From NCBI GenBank assembly GCA_003724325.1, contig RHFD01000025.1, positions 1 through 33,469 of the forward strand: a stretch of 33,469 nt of DNA, given 5' to 3'. Of this stretch, positions 14,327-22,679 are shown piece by piece. How positions within the stretch are numbered: the first letter of the stretch is position 1; each line of letters starts with the position of its first letter. The notes beneath the pieces are model-generated. The model was not told the origin of the DNA and did no database searches. It saw nothing but the letters and a program-made list of their open reading frames with translations. A program made the translations under genes and the position numbers. The DNA comes from Nitrosopumilus sp. D6. Its GTDB lineage: Archaea > Thermoproteota > Nitrososphaeria > Nitrososphaerales > Nitrosopumilaceae.

Positions 14327-14522
14327 AGGCAGTTCCTGCCACCTTGTAGCTGCACTTTTTGCACGACCATATCCCTACTGCATCACGGCTAAACGTGCCA
14401 GAGCCGCACTCGGGGCACGTCCTCTTTTCTTTTAGCTGTAGATGTATCTTTGTGTACTGTTTTCGTATCTTGATTCCATAACGCGCCCCCAGACCCTTGA
14501 GCGACTTTTTTGCCTTTGCCAT
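14310..14522 (-). CDS. rpl37ae: Ribosomal protein L37Ae
   Basis: The 70-residue basic protein has a C-terminal zinc ribbon: CPECGSG then WSCKKCSYKVAGTAY, i.e. two C-x2-C pairs. MAKAKKSLKGLGARYGIKIRKQ is the typical L37Ae N-terminus. It binds 23S rRNA in the large subunit. It starts one base after the rrp42 stop and is in the conserved exosome operon position. Confidence 0.95.
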   Translation of the reverse strand: MAKAKKSLKGLGARYGIKIRKQYTKIHLQLKEKRTCPECGSGTFSRDAVGIWSCKKCSYKVAGTAYDVKV

Positions 14523-14523
14523 C

Positions 14524-15339
14524 TCACGGACCCGCCTGTAGTGCCTTTAGCATTTCACGCACCTTTGCGCCCACCTTTACTGAGAGCTCGCCGCACCGGT
14601 CAATCTCTTCTAATGTAAAGCCATCAGAGCCGCCCTTTTGCAGGGCGCAAATGTTTCCATCAGAGTCCGTGGTAATTGTAATCCTTGCATCAAGTATGTC
14701 CCATTCGTCGCCGTCAGGATCCACTATAATGTGGCTGCCAATCCTTCCCATCGTGACTGACACTGGTATTGTCAGTACAGGCATATTGGCAAGTGCGTCT
14801 TCTGTCAGGACTGGCGCCTCTTCAACCCAGTTCCACTTTGGCACCTTTGCAGTTAATAGCGCCGCAGTAGCTGCATACGAGCACGCATCAAAGAGGTTTC
14901 CATCATTATCTACTACTACATTGTCTGCAAATATTCCCACTACTGACTTGTTTTTTTCAATCACCATCTCTGAGAGATCCAGCATGTGACTCTCCCGGAT
15001 TCCGCGGTCTACCACCCTTGCAAGCTCTATTACCGGCGGTCCCGGGGGGCCTGTCTCTACTGTGGGATGCGATAGTGGTAATAGTTCTGCAGTACACATG
15101 AACATGCCCTTGTCTCCCATGTCTGGAAACGGCCTGTCAGGCTGAATCTTTACTCCGCAGATCACCTCTGTATCTCCAATTCTCACCCTTGCAGAGCCGT
15201 TTGCCTTTGGTATTGCGTTTGGCTCTATTGAGACTTTGCGCGCCTCTTCAGGTGTGCGCCCGTCTACGCGCTTGCCCTGCTCTAGCAGCTCTAGTATCTG
15301 CGCCCTCTTTAGATCATCAATTACTGTGCGGACAGTCAA
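14524..15339 (-). CDS. rrp42: Exosome subunit Rrp42
   Basis: The 271-residue RNase PH-fold protein pairs with Rrp41 in the hexameric ring of the archaeal exosome, which degrades RNA 3' to 5' by phosphorolysis. QGKRVDGRTPEEARKVSIEP marks the N-terminus, and GSARVRIGDTEVICGVKIQP the first core strand block. Rrp42 lacks the catalytic acidic residue and serves in RNA binding and ring structure. The start is TTG 15339, inside the TTGA junction with the rrp41 stop, showing translational coupling. Confidence 0.95.
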   Translation of the reverse strand: MTVRTVIDDLKRAQILELLEQGKRVDGRTPEEARKVSIEPNAIPKANGSARVRIGDTEVICGVKIQPDRPFPDMGDKGMFMCTAELLPLSHPTVETGPPGPPVIELARVVDRGIRESHMLDLSEMVIEKNKSVVGIFADNVVVDNDGNLFDACSYAATAALLTAKVPKWNWVEEAPVLTEDALANMPVLTIPVSVTMGRIGSHIIVDPDGDEWDILDARITITTDSDGNICALQKGGSDGFTLEEIDRCGELSVKVGAKVREMLKALQAGP

Positions 15340-16067
15340 GAGCTGCCTCCAAAGTACTTTTCAGCAAGGGCCTTTTTCTGCAGTTCATACACTATCTTGC
15401 ACCCTTCAATTCCGACCCTGACGCATTTTTTGTACTCTTCTGGTGTCAAGACCCCGTCTAGCTGGAGCAGTGTAATCTTTTCTAGTCCCGGCATGTATCC
15501 TATTGGCATGTCTGCCTGGCCTGCCTGGTCTTCCTCGTTGTTTACATCTAAAATTATAGTATCAGCTACCTTGCCTGCGGCGCATGCGGCAACCATGTCC
15601 CTCATTGGAATCCCAGCATCTGCAAGCGCAACTGATGCGGCTGCAAGGGCTGCGCATCTCGTGCCACCGTCTGCCTGGAGTACCTCAATAAATACATCTA
15701 CTGCCGTCCTTGGAAACCGTTTTAGCAGTACTGCCGGCTCTAGCGCCTCTTTGATCACCTTTGATATCTCAATCTCCCTGCGGGATGGCGCCGGTCTTTT
15801 TCTCTCACCTACTGAAAACGGTTCCATGTGGTATCTGACGCGCAAGATTCCCGTGTCCGTGTTTGACATGTGCTTTGGATGCACGTCCCTTGGTCCAAAT
15901 ACACCGACTAGTATCTTGTTGTCGCCAAACTCAATGTATGCAGAGCCATCAGCATTCTTGAGGCCGCCTGCCTTTATCATTATCTTTCTTGGCTCGTCTA
16001 CCTTTCTGCCGTCACAGCGGATCCCGTTCTCGTCTAGCAGGACCATTGTCGCGTCTCTTCCGCCCAT
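15336..16067 (-). CDS. rrp41: Exosome catalytic subunit Rrp41
   Basis: The 243-residue catalytic RNase PH-fold subunit. Signatures are NGIRCDGRKVDEPRKIMIKAG at the N-terminus, VFGPRDVHPKH, the RNA-binding LLKRFPRTAVDVFIEVLQADG (about residue 110-130) and DVNNEEDQAGQADMPIGYMP, whose aspartates (about 175-187) include the catalytic residue. It uses phosphate to release nucleoside diphosphates, and can run in reverse to add tails. ATG 16067 overlaps the rrp4 stop (TAATG). Confidence 0.96.
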   Translation of the reverse strand: MGGRDATMVLLDENGIRCDGRKVDEPRKIMIKAGGLKNADGSAYIEFGDNKILVGVFGPRDVHPKHMSNTDTGILRVRYHMEPFSVGERKRPAPSRREIEISKVIKEALEPAVLLKRFPRTAVDVFIEVLQADGGTRCAALAAASVALADAGIPMRDMVAACAAGKVADTIILDVNNEEDQAGQADMPIGYMPGLEKITLLQLDGVLTPEEYKKCVRVGIEGCKIVYELQKKALAEKYFGGSS

Positions 16068-16744
16068 TATGATTCATTCCTCGATTCTAGCATTTTTTTT
16101 ACCTCTTCGGTCAGATTTGCAACGTGTGCCTTTTGATCGACCATTATGACGGCTTCTTTGGCCTTTAATAATCCCTCGGTAGACTCGCACGATACTACTA
16201 CCCAGCCGTTCTGGCCTATAGTGACTGCCGCATCGGTGGCATTTTCTATCATCTGAATCATGCTGCCTTTTTTGCCTATCAGGCGTGGAATGGTGCCAGG
16301 TGATATCTTGACTAGTATTCCGTTGTCTATCTTGCCTAGATCCCTGTCCCCAATAGTAACTAGTGGATCGCGTGTGCGATCAAAGTTGGCAATACGGACT
16401 GCAACCATGTCTCCCTGCTTTAGCTTTGATGTAAGCTCGTCGGCATGTGCTGAAAAGTCGCGCCCAAAGACATCTTGCGCAGGCAGAAATCCCACATAGC
16501 ACGAGTTTATGTCAAGCTCCCACGAGAGTGACGTGTGTGAGAGTATCTTGCCCACTACGAGGTCGTCTATCTTTGGAATATACTTGCCTGCAAACGGTAT
16601 GACCCGAACAGTGTCGTCATAAATCTCAGATACCCCAACTACGGTGGATATGATATTTTTGTCTTCAAGTATTACGTTTTGCTCTGGCCGGAACGGGCCA
16701 CTAGTTATCACGTCACCGGGAATCACATTTTTTCTGCGTTCCAT
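16067..16744 (-). CDS. rrp4: Exosome RNA-binding cap subunit Rrp4
   Basis: The 225-residue protein has the cap-protein layout: an N-terminal domain, an S1 domain (GKILSHTSLSWELDIN through MVAVRIANFDR, about residues 65-130) and a KH domain with the GxxG-type loop LIGKKGSMIQMIENATDAAVTIG (about 155-177). Three such subunits cap the Rrp41-Rrp42 ring and feed RNA into it, favouring A-rich RNA. It overlaps the SBDS stop by ATGA. Confidence 0.95.
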   Translation of the reverse strand: MERRKNVIPGDVITSGPFRPEQNVILEDKNIISTVVGVSEIYDDTVRVIPFAGKYIPKIDDLVVGKILSHTSLSWELDINSCYVGFLPAQDVFGRDFSAHADELTSKLKQGDMVAVRIANFDRTRDPLVTIGDRDLGKIDNGILVKISPGTIPRLIGKKGSMIQMIENATDAAVTIGQNGWVVVSCESTEGLLKAKEAVIMVDQKAHVANLTEEVKKMLESRNES

Positions 16745-17430
16745 CAGGAAACTACCTCTACAGTCGCAGAACCTTTTGTTATCGAACCTAGCCGGTCTAT
16801 CACGTTTGGCCTTGCGGCAGCAGGTATTTCAAGTATTGCTTTTAGGGAGCCATTATTTTGCCACTCTTCGCTTTTGAGCGAGCCGACTGATTTTAATACA
16901 GAGTACGACTTGGACGCAAACTGTGCCGGCACCACTATCTCCAGCTGCAGATTCTCTGACTTTAGGGCTATGATGGAGCGGAGCTTTTCTACAATGTCTC
17001 CTACCTGCTCCTCTACTCCCTTTTGCGGCTCGACTGAGACCCTGGCATCCTTCATCGCCTGCTCTATGCGCAGCGGCGGGTGCGGCAGGTGTGTCTTTGG
17101 ATCCACGTACGTCTTTGCGATAAATTCGACTATTCTCTTTTTCTTGTCGTCGATCATCTTGCGCCTCTGATCCGTGGTGAGATTCAGATCGCCTTTTTCC
17201 ATTATTATTTTTGCAATCTCTGTCTGATCGTCTGTCTTGAATGCCTTTAGCAGTTTTTCGGCAGGAGGCTTTGTGCCCTTGTTAGAGTCAGAGTAAATGT
17301 CCTCAGAGATAAGCACTGCTGAGATCTCTTTTTTTCTTCCCAGCTTGTAGTCGAGGGCTGGATCCGGCTTTACTAGGAGCTCGAATTTTTCGCCCTCAAA
17401 AGAGTACCGCACTACAGTCGAGTCTGCCAT
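16744..17430 (-). CDS. sdo1: SBDS ribosome maturation protein
   Basis: The 228-residue homologue of the Shwachman-Bodian-Diamond protein. Features are the N-terminal FYSH domain (FELLVKPDPALDYKLGRKK), a central three-helix domain (MEKGDLNLTTDQRRKMIDDKKKRIVEFIAKTYVDPKT), and a ferredoxin-like C-terminal domain. In eukaryotes it works with EFL1 to remove eIF6 from the 60S subunit; in archaea a similar late step is inferred. It leads the exosome operon, with a TATA box (GTATAAATA, 17454-17462) 24-32 bases before the ATG. Confidence 0.95.
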   Translation of the reverse strand: MADSTVVRYSFEGEKFELLVKPDPALDYKLGRKKEISAVLISEDIYSDSNKGTKPPAEKLLKAFKTDDQTEIAKIIMEKGDLNLTTDQRRKMIDDKKKRIVEFIAKTYVDPKTHLPHPPLRIEQAMKDARVSVEPQKGVEEQVGDIVEKLRSIIALKSENLQLEIVVPAQFASKSYSVLKSVGSLKSEEWQNNGSLKAILEIPAAARPNVIDRLGSITKGSATVEVVS

Positions 17431-17453
17431 CAGCTGCTAGTATGGAGGCTCTG

Positions 17454-17462
17454 TATTTATAC
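17454..17462 (-). promoter_or_regulatory. TATA box of the exosome operon
   Basis: Minus-strand GTATAAATA, 24-32 bases upstream of the SBDS ATG. It is one of the best matches to the archaeal TATA consensus in the window. Confidence 0.6.
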
Positions 17463-17590
17463 GGTATGAGGTCCGGCCGTGTGGCGCGCTAGTCTGCCGT
17501 CACTCTGAGATACATAAAATGCGGCAGGCACATTCAGAGAACCAGCCTATTATAGTCCACACATCCAATGTCAAGGCCGAATCCAGCTAG

Positions 17591-17598
17591 ATTTTTAT
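17591..17598 (+). promoter_or_regulatory. TATA-like element of the rpo3-ribosomal operon
   Basis: ATTTTTAT lies 25-32 bases before the TTG start of rpo3. Confidence 0.4.
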
Positions 17599-17622
17599 GT
17601 GGATTTTTGGGATTTTTTTTAA

Positions 17623-18255
17623 TTGTCATCGCTTGAAGTAATCAGTAAAGATAGCCAAAAAATGTCACTGAGGCTAAAGGGAGTGCCGCTCCAGTACGCA
17701 AACGCGCTCAGGCGCATATGCCTCAACGGGGTGCCCGTCTTTGCAATAGATACAGTCGACGTGATAGAGAACACGTCTGTGCTTCCAGACGAGGGTCTGG
17801 CCCACAGACTCGGTCTCATCCCGCTGGTAACAGACCTCTCTAGATTCAACGAGCCCTCAAAGTGCGACTGCCAGAGCGAGTCGGGCTGCTCAAACTGCAG
17901 AGTCATGCTGGTACTTGATTCCGGCGAATCTGATACTACTAGGATTGTGCTCTCAGAGGAGATTTCATCAGAGGATGACACGGTAAAGCCGACATCTGGC
18001 AAGGTGGCGCTAGTAGAGCTTGCCCCCGGACAGAGGATAAAGATTGAATGTTACGCAAAGCTCGGACGCGGGACGACCCATGCAAAATGGAACTCTTCAA
18101 ACATTGCAACGCTTACAGAGACGGACAAAAAAGACGAGCGCATACTGACAGTAGAGTCCACAGGAGCCCTCACTCCAGAGCAGTTGGTACTAGCAGGAGT
18201 AGACGAGGTGGGCAGCAGGCTCGGCGAGTTTCGAGACATGATGGCAAAGATATAG
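17623..18255 (+). CDS. rpo3: RNA polymerase subunit D (Rpo3)
   Basis: The 210-residue assembly subunit matches bacterial alpha-NTD and eukaryotic Rpb3. LRLKGVPLQYANALRRICLNGVPVFAIDTVDVIENTSVLPDEGLAHRLGLIPL is the alpha-like dimerisation motif. A compact cysteine cluster (CDCQSESGCSNC, about residues 86-97) sits where longer archaeal D subunits carry a full ferredoxin-like Fe-S domain, so this one has a shortened version. The TTG start at 17623 is supported by the upstream TATA-like element. It leads L18e-L13-S9, the usual archaeal order. Confidence 0.94.
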   Translation: MSSLEVISKDSQKMSLRLKGVPLQYANALRRICLNGVPVFAIDTVDVIENTSVLPDEGLAHRLGLIPLVTDLSRFNEPSKCDCQSESGCSNCRVMLVLDSGESDTTRIVLSEEISSEDDTVKPTSGKVALVELAPGQRIKIECYAKLGRGTTHAKWNSSNIATLTETDKKDERILTVESTGALTPEQLVLAGVDEVGSRLGEFRDMMAKI

Positions 18256-18293
18256 GCATATACATTATATTTGAGGTTTTATCTGCAATCCAC

Positions 18294-18641
18294 ATGACCA
18301 GTCAGGTTACAGTACGCATGGCACGAGATCTCAAAAAGGCCTCGCTCAAAAACGATGCCCCCATCTGGGGAAAACTCGCAGAGTATGCCCTAAAGCCGTC
18401 AGTCGCAAGAAGGGACATCAACCTCAACAGGATAGGCCAGCTTACAAAGGACAATGACACGGTGGTCTTTCCAGGCAAGGTGCTTGGTACAGGTACTGTC
18501 CCCCACAAGATAACATTATTCTCGTTTTCAATATCAGGCGCCGCTGCATTAAAGATTACTGGCGCAGGCGGCAGCCTCATCAGTTATTCCAGCCTGATAG
18601 AGAAGAATCCTACCGGCAAGGGGGTCGTGCTGCTTGGCTGA
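18294..18641 (+). CDS. rpl18e: Ribosomal protein L18e
   Basis: The 115-residue large-subunit protein, started at ATG 18294 (MTSQVTVRMARDLKKAS); the longer ORF would run back through rpo3. WGKLAEYALKPSVARRDINLNRI and the glycine-rich KITGAGGSLISY near the C-terminus are L18e features. A short gap after rpo3 contains a weak TATATACATTATAT stretch, which could be a secondary promoter. Confidence 0.94.
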   Translation: MTSQVTVRMARDLKKASLKNDAPIWGKLAEYALKPSVARRDINLNRIGQLTKDNDTVVFPGKVLGTGTVPHKITLFSFSISGAAALKITGAGGSLISYSSLIEKNPTGKGVVLLG

Positions 18642-19086
18642 GGTCAGGACTGACAGACCCATAGTAGTTGATGCCACAGGCCACATAGCTGGAAGACTCT
18701 CATCGCATGTAGCAAAACTGTTACTACAGGGTAACAGGGTCTCGATAATCAACTGTGAAAAGATAATGCTTAGCGGCACGAGGGCCAACATTATCAAAGA
18801 GTACCGCGACTTTTTAAAGATAAACAGCATCATACATCCAAAGCACGGGCCCGTGCACTACCGCAGGCCTGACACCATGATCACAAAGATGATCCGCGGC
18901 ATGCTGCCATACGGCAGAAAGCCATCCGGTGTGGCAGCGCACAAGAGGCTCAGGGCATACATCGGCTCGCCCCGGGAGCTAAAGCCGCTTGAAAAGATCC
19001 AGTTTGAAAAGGCAAAGATAGCCAGGTCGTCTTCTAGATACACGACGATGGATGAGCTTGGCTCCGTGATAGGGTGGACGCGATGA
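18634..19086 (+). CDS. rpl13: Ribosomal protein L13
   Basis: The 150-residue uL13 protein: [28 protein letters not shown] at the N-terminus and the [26 protein letters not shown] block characteristic of the family. It starts at TTG 18634, 8 bases inside the L18e gene, and its stop overlaps the S9 start by ATGA. Confidence 0.95.
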   Translation: MAEVRTDRPIVVDATGHIAGRLSSHVAKLLLQGNRVSIINCEKIMLSGTRANIIKEYRDFLKINSIIHPKHGPVHYRRPDTMITKMIRGMLPYGRKPSGVAAHKRLRAYIGSPRELKPLEKIQFEKAKIARSSSRYTTMDELGSVIGWTR

Positions 19087-19532
19087 CTGTACCAAAGACA
19101 GAGATATACTTTGCAACAAGAAAGACTGCTAGCGCGCACGTCTACATTACAAAGGGGCGCGGCATGATAAGGATAAACAACGTACCAGTAGAAATGATTC
19201 CACACGAGACTGCGCGCGAGGCGATTCTTGCCCCGCTCGAGGTGGCAGGAACCTTGCGCGAAAAGATAGACATCTCCGTGCGGGTCAGGGGCGGCGGCTT
19301 TATGGGACAGGCAGGCGCCACTGCCACCGGCATCTCCCGCGCCCTTACGGGCTGGACAAAGTCCAAAAAGGAGCCAAGGGATCACCCGTTTCCAAAATCT
19401 ACAAGAGACGACCTGAGAAAGAGGCTGACTGACCTTGACAAGTATCTGATAAGCGGCGATGCAAGGAGAAAAGAACCCAAAAAGTTCGGCGGCCCTGGCG
19501 CCCGGAGACGCAAGCAGAAATCATACCGTTAG
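19083..19532 (+). CDS. rps9: Ribosomal protein S9
   Basis: The 149-residue uS9 protein: [26 protein letters not shown] at the N-terminus, [21 protein letters not shown] in the middle, and the C-terminal tail [13 protein letters not shown] that reaches the P-site tRNA. I use ATG 19083, which overlaps the L13 stop as ATGA; the ORF track starts three codons earlier at GTG. Confidence 0.95.
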   Translation: MTVPKTEIYFATRKTASAHVYITKGRGMIRINNVPVEMIPHETAREAILAPLEVAGTLREKIDISVRVRGGGFMGQAGATATGISRALTGWTKSKKEPRDHPFPKSTRDDLRKRLTDLDKYLISGDARRKEPKKFGGPGARRRKQKSYR

Positions 19533-19534
19533 AC

Positions 19535-20245
19535 TTGAAGGCAGTAATTCTGGCAGGCGGCAGTGGCACAAGGGGCAGGCCGTACACAGAGTATTTTCCA
19601 AAGGCCATGATCCCGGTAAATGGCAGGCCGCTAATAGACCACATAGTAGGGTATTTGCGCACATTTTCATTTATCGGCGAGATAGTCATAATAGCAGACT
19701 TTGAGGGACTTGGCGCCCAGATAAGAGGATACTATGGCAGGCAAAAGGGGATTACCTTTGTGCAGGATTCGCAAAGTGGCACGGGCGGGGATCTAGTACA
19801 TGCAGAGTCCCGGCTCGGAGAGGAGTTTGTGCTGTGGTTTGTAGATAATCTGTGCGCCATTGACCTTGACTCTATGAAAGAGACATTCCATGGTACCGGC
19901 AGCGCCGTCTGCATTGCCACTAGAAAAAAGAGGCGCGAGGAGACGGGGTTTGCAGAAGTCAGGGATAAGATAGTTACGAAATTCTCTGAAAAGCCGGTAC
20001 TAGAGCTGCCCATCTCAGAGTGCCTTGGAATCTACATGATGAACAAAGAGGTAATCCGAAGAGTCCGCTCTGTGCGCACAAAAAAGGTCAACCTCTCATA
20101 TGATGTGCTGCAGCAGCTTGCAGGCGAGGGGAGGGTGGGCGCCTTTGACATTGGAGATACAAGATGGATGGATGTAGAGTCCCCAATGATACTAGAGAGG
20201 CGCAAAAAAGACGTTGCGCACATTACAAAATTGATGGGGTCTTAG
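19535..20245 (+). CDS. Sugar-phosphate nucleotidyltransferase
   Basis: The 236-residue protein begins KAVILAGGSGTRGRPYTEYFPKAMIPVNGRPLIDH, the nucleotide-binding signature of NDP-sugar pyrophosphorylases. The usual GTRLxPLT is GTRGRPYT here. EEFVLWFVDNLCAIDL corresponds to the metal-binding D strand. No left-handed beta-helix domain follows, so it is the short catalytic form. It activates a sugar-1-phosphate with an NTP; the sugar cannot be told. It starts at TTG two bases after the S9 stop, so it is co-transcribed with ribosomal genes at a place where many archaea have rpoN. Its 3' end overlaps leuD by 23 bases, convergently. Confidence 0.85.
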   Translation: MKAVILAGGSGTRGRPYTEYFPKAMIPVNGRPLIDHIVGYLRTFSFIGEIVIIADFEGLGAQIRGYYGRQKGITFVQDSQSGTGGDLVHAESRLGEEFVLWFVDNLCAIDLDSMKETFHGTGSAVCIATRKKRREETGFAEVRDKIVTKFSEKPVLELPISECLGIYMMNKEVIRRVRSVRTKKVNLSYDVLQQLAGEGRVGAFDIGDTRWMDVESPMILERRKKDVAHITKLMGS

Positions 20246-20804
20246 AGTCCCGCTCAAACCTGGTTATCTTTTCTTCGAGATTTAATGTCCGGGCAATGTC
20301 ATCTAGTCCCTCTAGGAGGATCTTTTTTGCCTGGGGGTCTATCTCAAAGGGTATGGTGTGTGATTCAGCCGTGATCGTCTGCGATATTAGATCCACTCTT
20401 GCCTCTTTTTTCTGCATCAGCGTGAGCGCGTCTTCCTTGCCCACCCTTGCAGGTAATAGTCCGTTTTTTATACAGTTGCTAAAAAAAATGTCTGCAAAAG
20501 ACGAGGCCACTATCACCTCAAAGCCATAGTCGCAGAGGGCCCATACTGCGTGCTCGCGGCTAGAGCCGCATCCAAAGTTACTTCCAGTTACTAGAATCTT
20601 TGAATCCTTGTATGCGGGATCATCTAGTATAAATCCCGGACGCATACTGCCGTCAGGCTCGTGGCGCCAGTCATGAAACAAAAACTCTCCAAATCCCGTC
20701 CTCTGTATCAATTTTAGAAACTGCTTTGGTATTATCTGGTCAGTATCTACATTAGAGCGCCCAAGCGGGATGATTCCTCCAGATATGGCTGTAAATGATT
20801 TCAA
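20223..20804 (-). CDS. leuD: 3-isopropylmalate dehydratase small subunit, bacterial type (LeuD)
   Basis: The 193-residue swivel-domain subunit. [30 protein letters not shown] is the bacterial-type LeuD N-terminus, and [18 protein letters not shown] is the conserved loop. With LeuC it isomerises 2- to 3-isopropylmalate in leucine synthesis. It starts at TTG within the TTGA junction of the leuC stop. Confidence 0.93.
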   Translation of the reverse strand: MKSFTAISGGIIPLGRSNVDTDQIIPKQFLKLIQRTGFGEFLFHDWRHEPDGSMRPGFILDDPAYKDSKILVTGSNFGCGSSREHAVWALCDYGFEVIVASSFADIFFSNCIKNGLLPARVGKEDALTLMQKKEARVDLISQTITAESHTIPFEIDPQAKKILLEGLDDIARTLNLEEKITRFERDSKTPSIL

Positions 20805-22195
20805 AAGAGATCCCTTGCATCCACAAAGTGGCCATGTATTGCGGCAGCAGCGGCCATGACGGGGCTTGCAAGGTGCGTCCTGCCTCCTGCCCCCTGTCTG
20901 CCCTCAAAGTTGCGGTTTGACGTGCTTGCGCACCTCTCCCCTGGTAATAGTATGTCCGGATTCATTCCAAGACACATGCTGCATCCAGACTCGCGCCACT
21001 CAAAGCCTGCATCAATAAATACAGAATCAAGCCCCATCTTTTCTGCCTCTGTCTTTACCATCTGCGAGCCGGGCACCACCATTGCGCTCACGCCAGGGAG
21101 CACCTTTTGTCCCCGGACTATCTCTGCTGCCTCTGTGAGATCTTCAATGCGCGCATTTGTGCACGAGCCGATAAATACGCGGTCTATCTTTATCTCCTGC
21201 ATTGGCGTACCGGGTACAAGATCCATATACTCTAGCGCCCTTTGCGCAGCGCGCATCTTTTGCTCGTCTGCAAACTCTGCCGGATCCGGCACATTCTGTG
21301 TAATATCGCATGTCATCTCTGGGCTGGTTCCCCAGCTGACTTGTGGCGCCAAATTACCAATGTCAAGCTCAAAGGTGCCGTCAAACTTTGCGTCCTGGTC
21401 AGTATACAGCTCGCGCCATTCCCCTACAAGCGAGTCAAAGTTTGTAGGTGTAAACTCGCGCCCCTCCAAATACTCGAAAGTCTTTTCATCAGGGGCGACA
21501 AGGCCTGCACGCGCTCCTGCCTCAATTGACATGTTGCATATGGTCATCCTCTGCTCCATGGAGAGGGCAGTTATTGCCTGTCCCCGATATTCCATGACAG
21601 AGCCTGCGCCTCCGCCGGTTCCCATCTTGCGGATTATCATTAGCATTATATCCTTTGCAGTAACTGCCAGCGGGTTTTTGCGCACCCCGCTTACTGCAAC
21701 CTCGAGTGTCTTTGGCCTCTCAAGCCAGAGAGTCTGCGATGCAAGCACGTGCTCTACATCACTTGTGCCTATTCCTAGCGCGAGCGCCCCAAATGCCCCG
21801 TGAGTAGAGGTGTGGCTGTCTCCGCACACTATGGTAGTGCCGGGAAGTGTGATTCCAAGCTGCGGGCCTATCACGTGCACTATTCCCTGGCGGGGGCTGC
21901 CGATTCCAAAGAGGCGTATTCCAAACTCTGTACAGTTGCGCTCTAGCGCGCGCATCTGCGCCTCTGATGTCTGGTCTGCCATCGGTAGCGACCTGCTAGT
22001 AGGCACGTTGTGATCCATCGTGGCCACTGTAAGATCAGGCCTCCGGACGCTCCTGCCTGCCAGTCTGAGGCCCTCAAATGCCTGCGGCGAGGTCACCTCG
22101 TGTATCAGGTGGCGGTCCACATACAAAAGCGACGTGTTACCTTCATCAGCAATAACATGCGAGTCCCATATTTTTTCAAGCAATGTGCGTCCCAT
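20801..22195 (-). CDS. leuC: 3-isopropylmalate dehydratase large subunit, bacterial type (LeuC)
   Basis: The product is 464 residues from ATG 22195 ([15 protein letters not shown]), close to bacterial LeuC length; the ORF start 24 bases upstream lies in the previous gene. The N-terminus ([29 protein letters not shown]) is distinctive for LeuC type 1. The [4Fe-4S] ligands are in [13 protein letters not shown] and [13 protein letters not shown]. It forms the enzyme with LeuD downstream. It follows the second, archaeal-type small subunit with a 4-base gap. Confidence 0.94.
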   Translation of the reverse strand: MGRTLLEKIWDSHVIADEGNTSLLYVDRHLIHEVTSPQAFEGLRLAGRSVRRPDLTVATMDHNVPTSRSLPMADQTSEAQMRALERNCTEFGIRLFGIGSPRQGIVHVIGPQLGITLPGTTIVCGDSHTSTHGAFGALALGIGTSDVEHVLASQTLWLERPKTLEVAVSGVRKNPLAVTAKDIMLMIIRKMGTGGGAGSVMEYRGQAITALSMEQRMTICNMSIEAGARAGLVAPDEKTFEYLEGREFTPTNFDSLVGEWRELYTDQDAKFDGTFELDIGNLAPQVSWGTSPEMTCDITQNVPDPAEFADEQKMRAAQRALEYMDLVPGTPMQEIKIDRVFIGSCTNARIEDLTEAAEIVRGQKVLPGVSAMVVPGSQMVKTEAEKMGLDSVFIDAGFEWRESGCSMCLGMNPDILLPGERCASTSNRNFEGRQGAGGRTHLASPVMAAAAAIHGHFVDARDLF

Positions 22196-22199
22196 TATA

Positions 22200-22679
22200 T
22201 CACTCTGGCTTGTACCCAAACAGGCCGCCTGCCTCTATTATTTTTGATATCATCTCGGGGAACGGGCGCATCTTGTATTGCGCGCCTGCAGTAATGTCGC
22301 GCACCAGTCCGGCCCCCACATCAATGTCTATCTCGCTTCCGTCTGCTATTTTTTGGTATGCGTCCTCGCCTATCTCTATTGGGAGCAAAAACGCGCCATC
22401 CACTGCGTTGCGGTAGAATATGCGGGCAAAGGAGAGCGCCAGTACTGCCTTTATCCCCGAGTGCGCAAGCGCAATGGGGGCGTGCTCGCGGCTAGAGCCG
22501 CATCCAAAGTTCTTTCCGGCAAGAATATAGCTGCCTTTTTTGGAGTGAAAATCCGGGTCCATGCCCTCCATTGCATGCCTTGCAAGCTCCTCATAGTCGT
22601 GTATCTTTAGGTACTGTCCCGGAATTATCACATCAGTATCTATATTGTCGCGCCCGTACCTTACCACCTTGCCGCTCAT
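22200..22679 (-). CDS. Archaeal-type isopropylmalate/homoaconitate dehydratase small subunit
   Basis: The 159-residue short form of the swivel subunit, clearly different from LeuD downstream. [20 protein letters not shown] contains the substrate-recognition loop, here YLKI, and [17 protein letters not shown] is the conserved loop. In characterised archaeal homologues a basic residue in this loop (YLRT) favours the longer homoaconitate, while YLVY-type loops favour isopropylmalate; a lysine is therefore suggestive of homoaconitase. It is coupled to the large subunit by an ATGA overlap. Confidence 0.85.
   Translation of the reverse strand: MSGKVVRYGRDNIDTDVIIPGQYLKIHDYEELARHAMEGMDPDFHSKKGSYILAGKNFGCGSSREHAPIALAHSGIKAVLALSFARIFYRNAVDGAFLLPIEIGEDAYQKIADGSEIDIDVGAGLVRDITAGAQYKMRPFPEMISKIIEAGGLFGYKPE

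Noticed and set aside
15397-16149. 250-residue plus-strand ORF
   Set aside because: It is antisense to rrp41 and has no family features.
20856-21803. 315-residue plus-strand ORF
   Set aside because: It lies antisense to leuC, whose cluster cysteines and family motifs are unmistakable; the ORF shows only serine/proline-rich composition.
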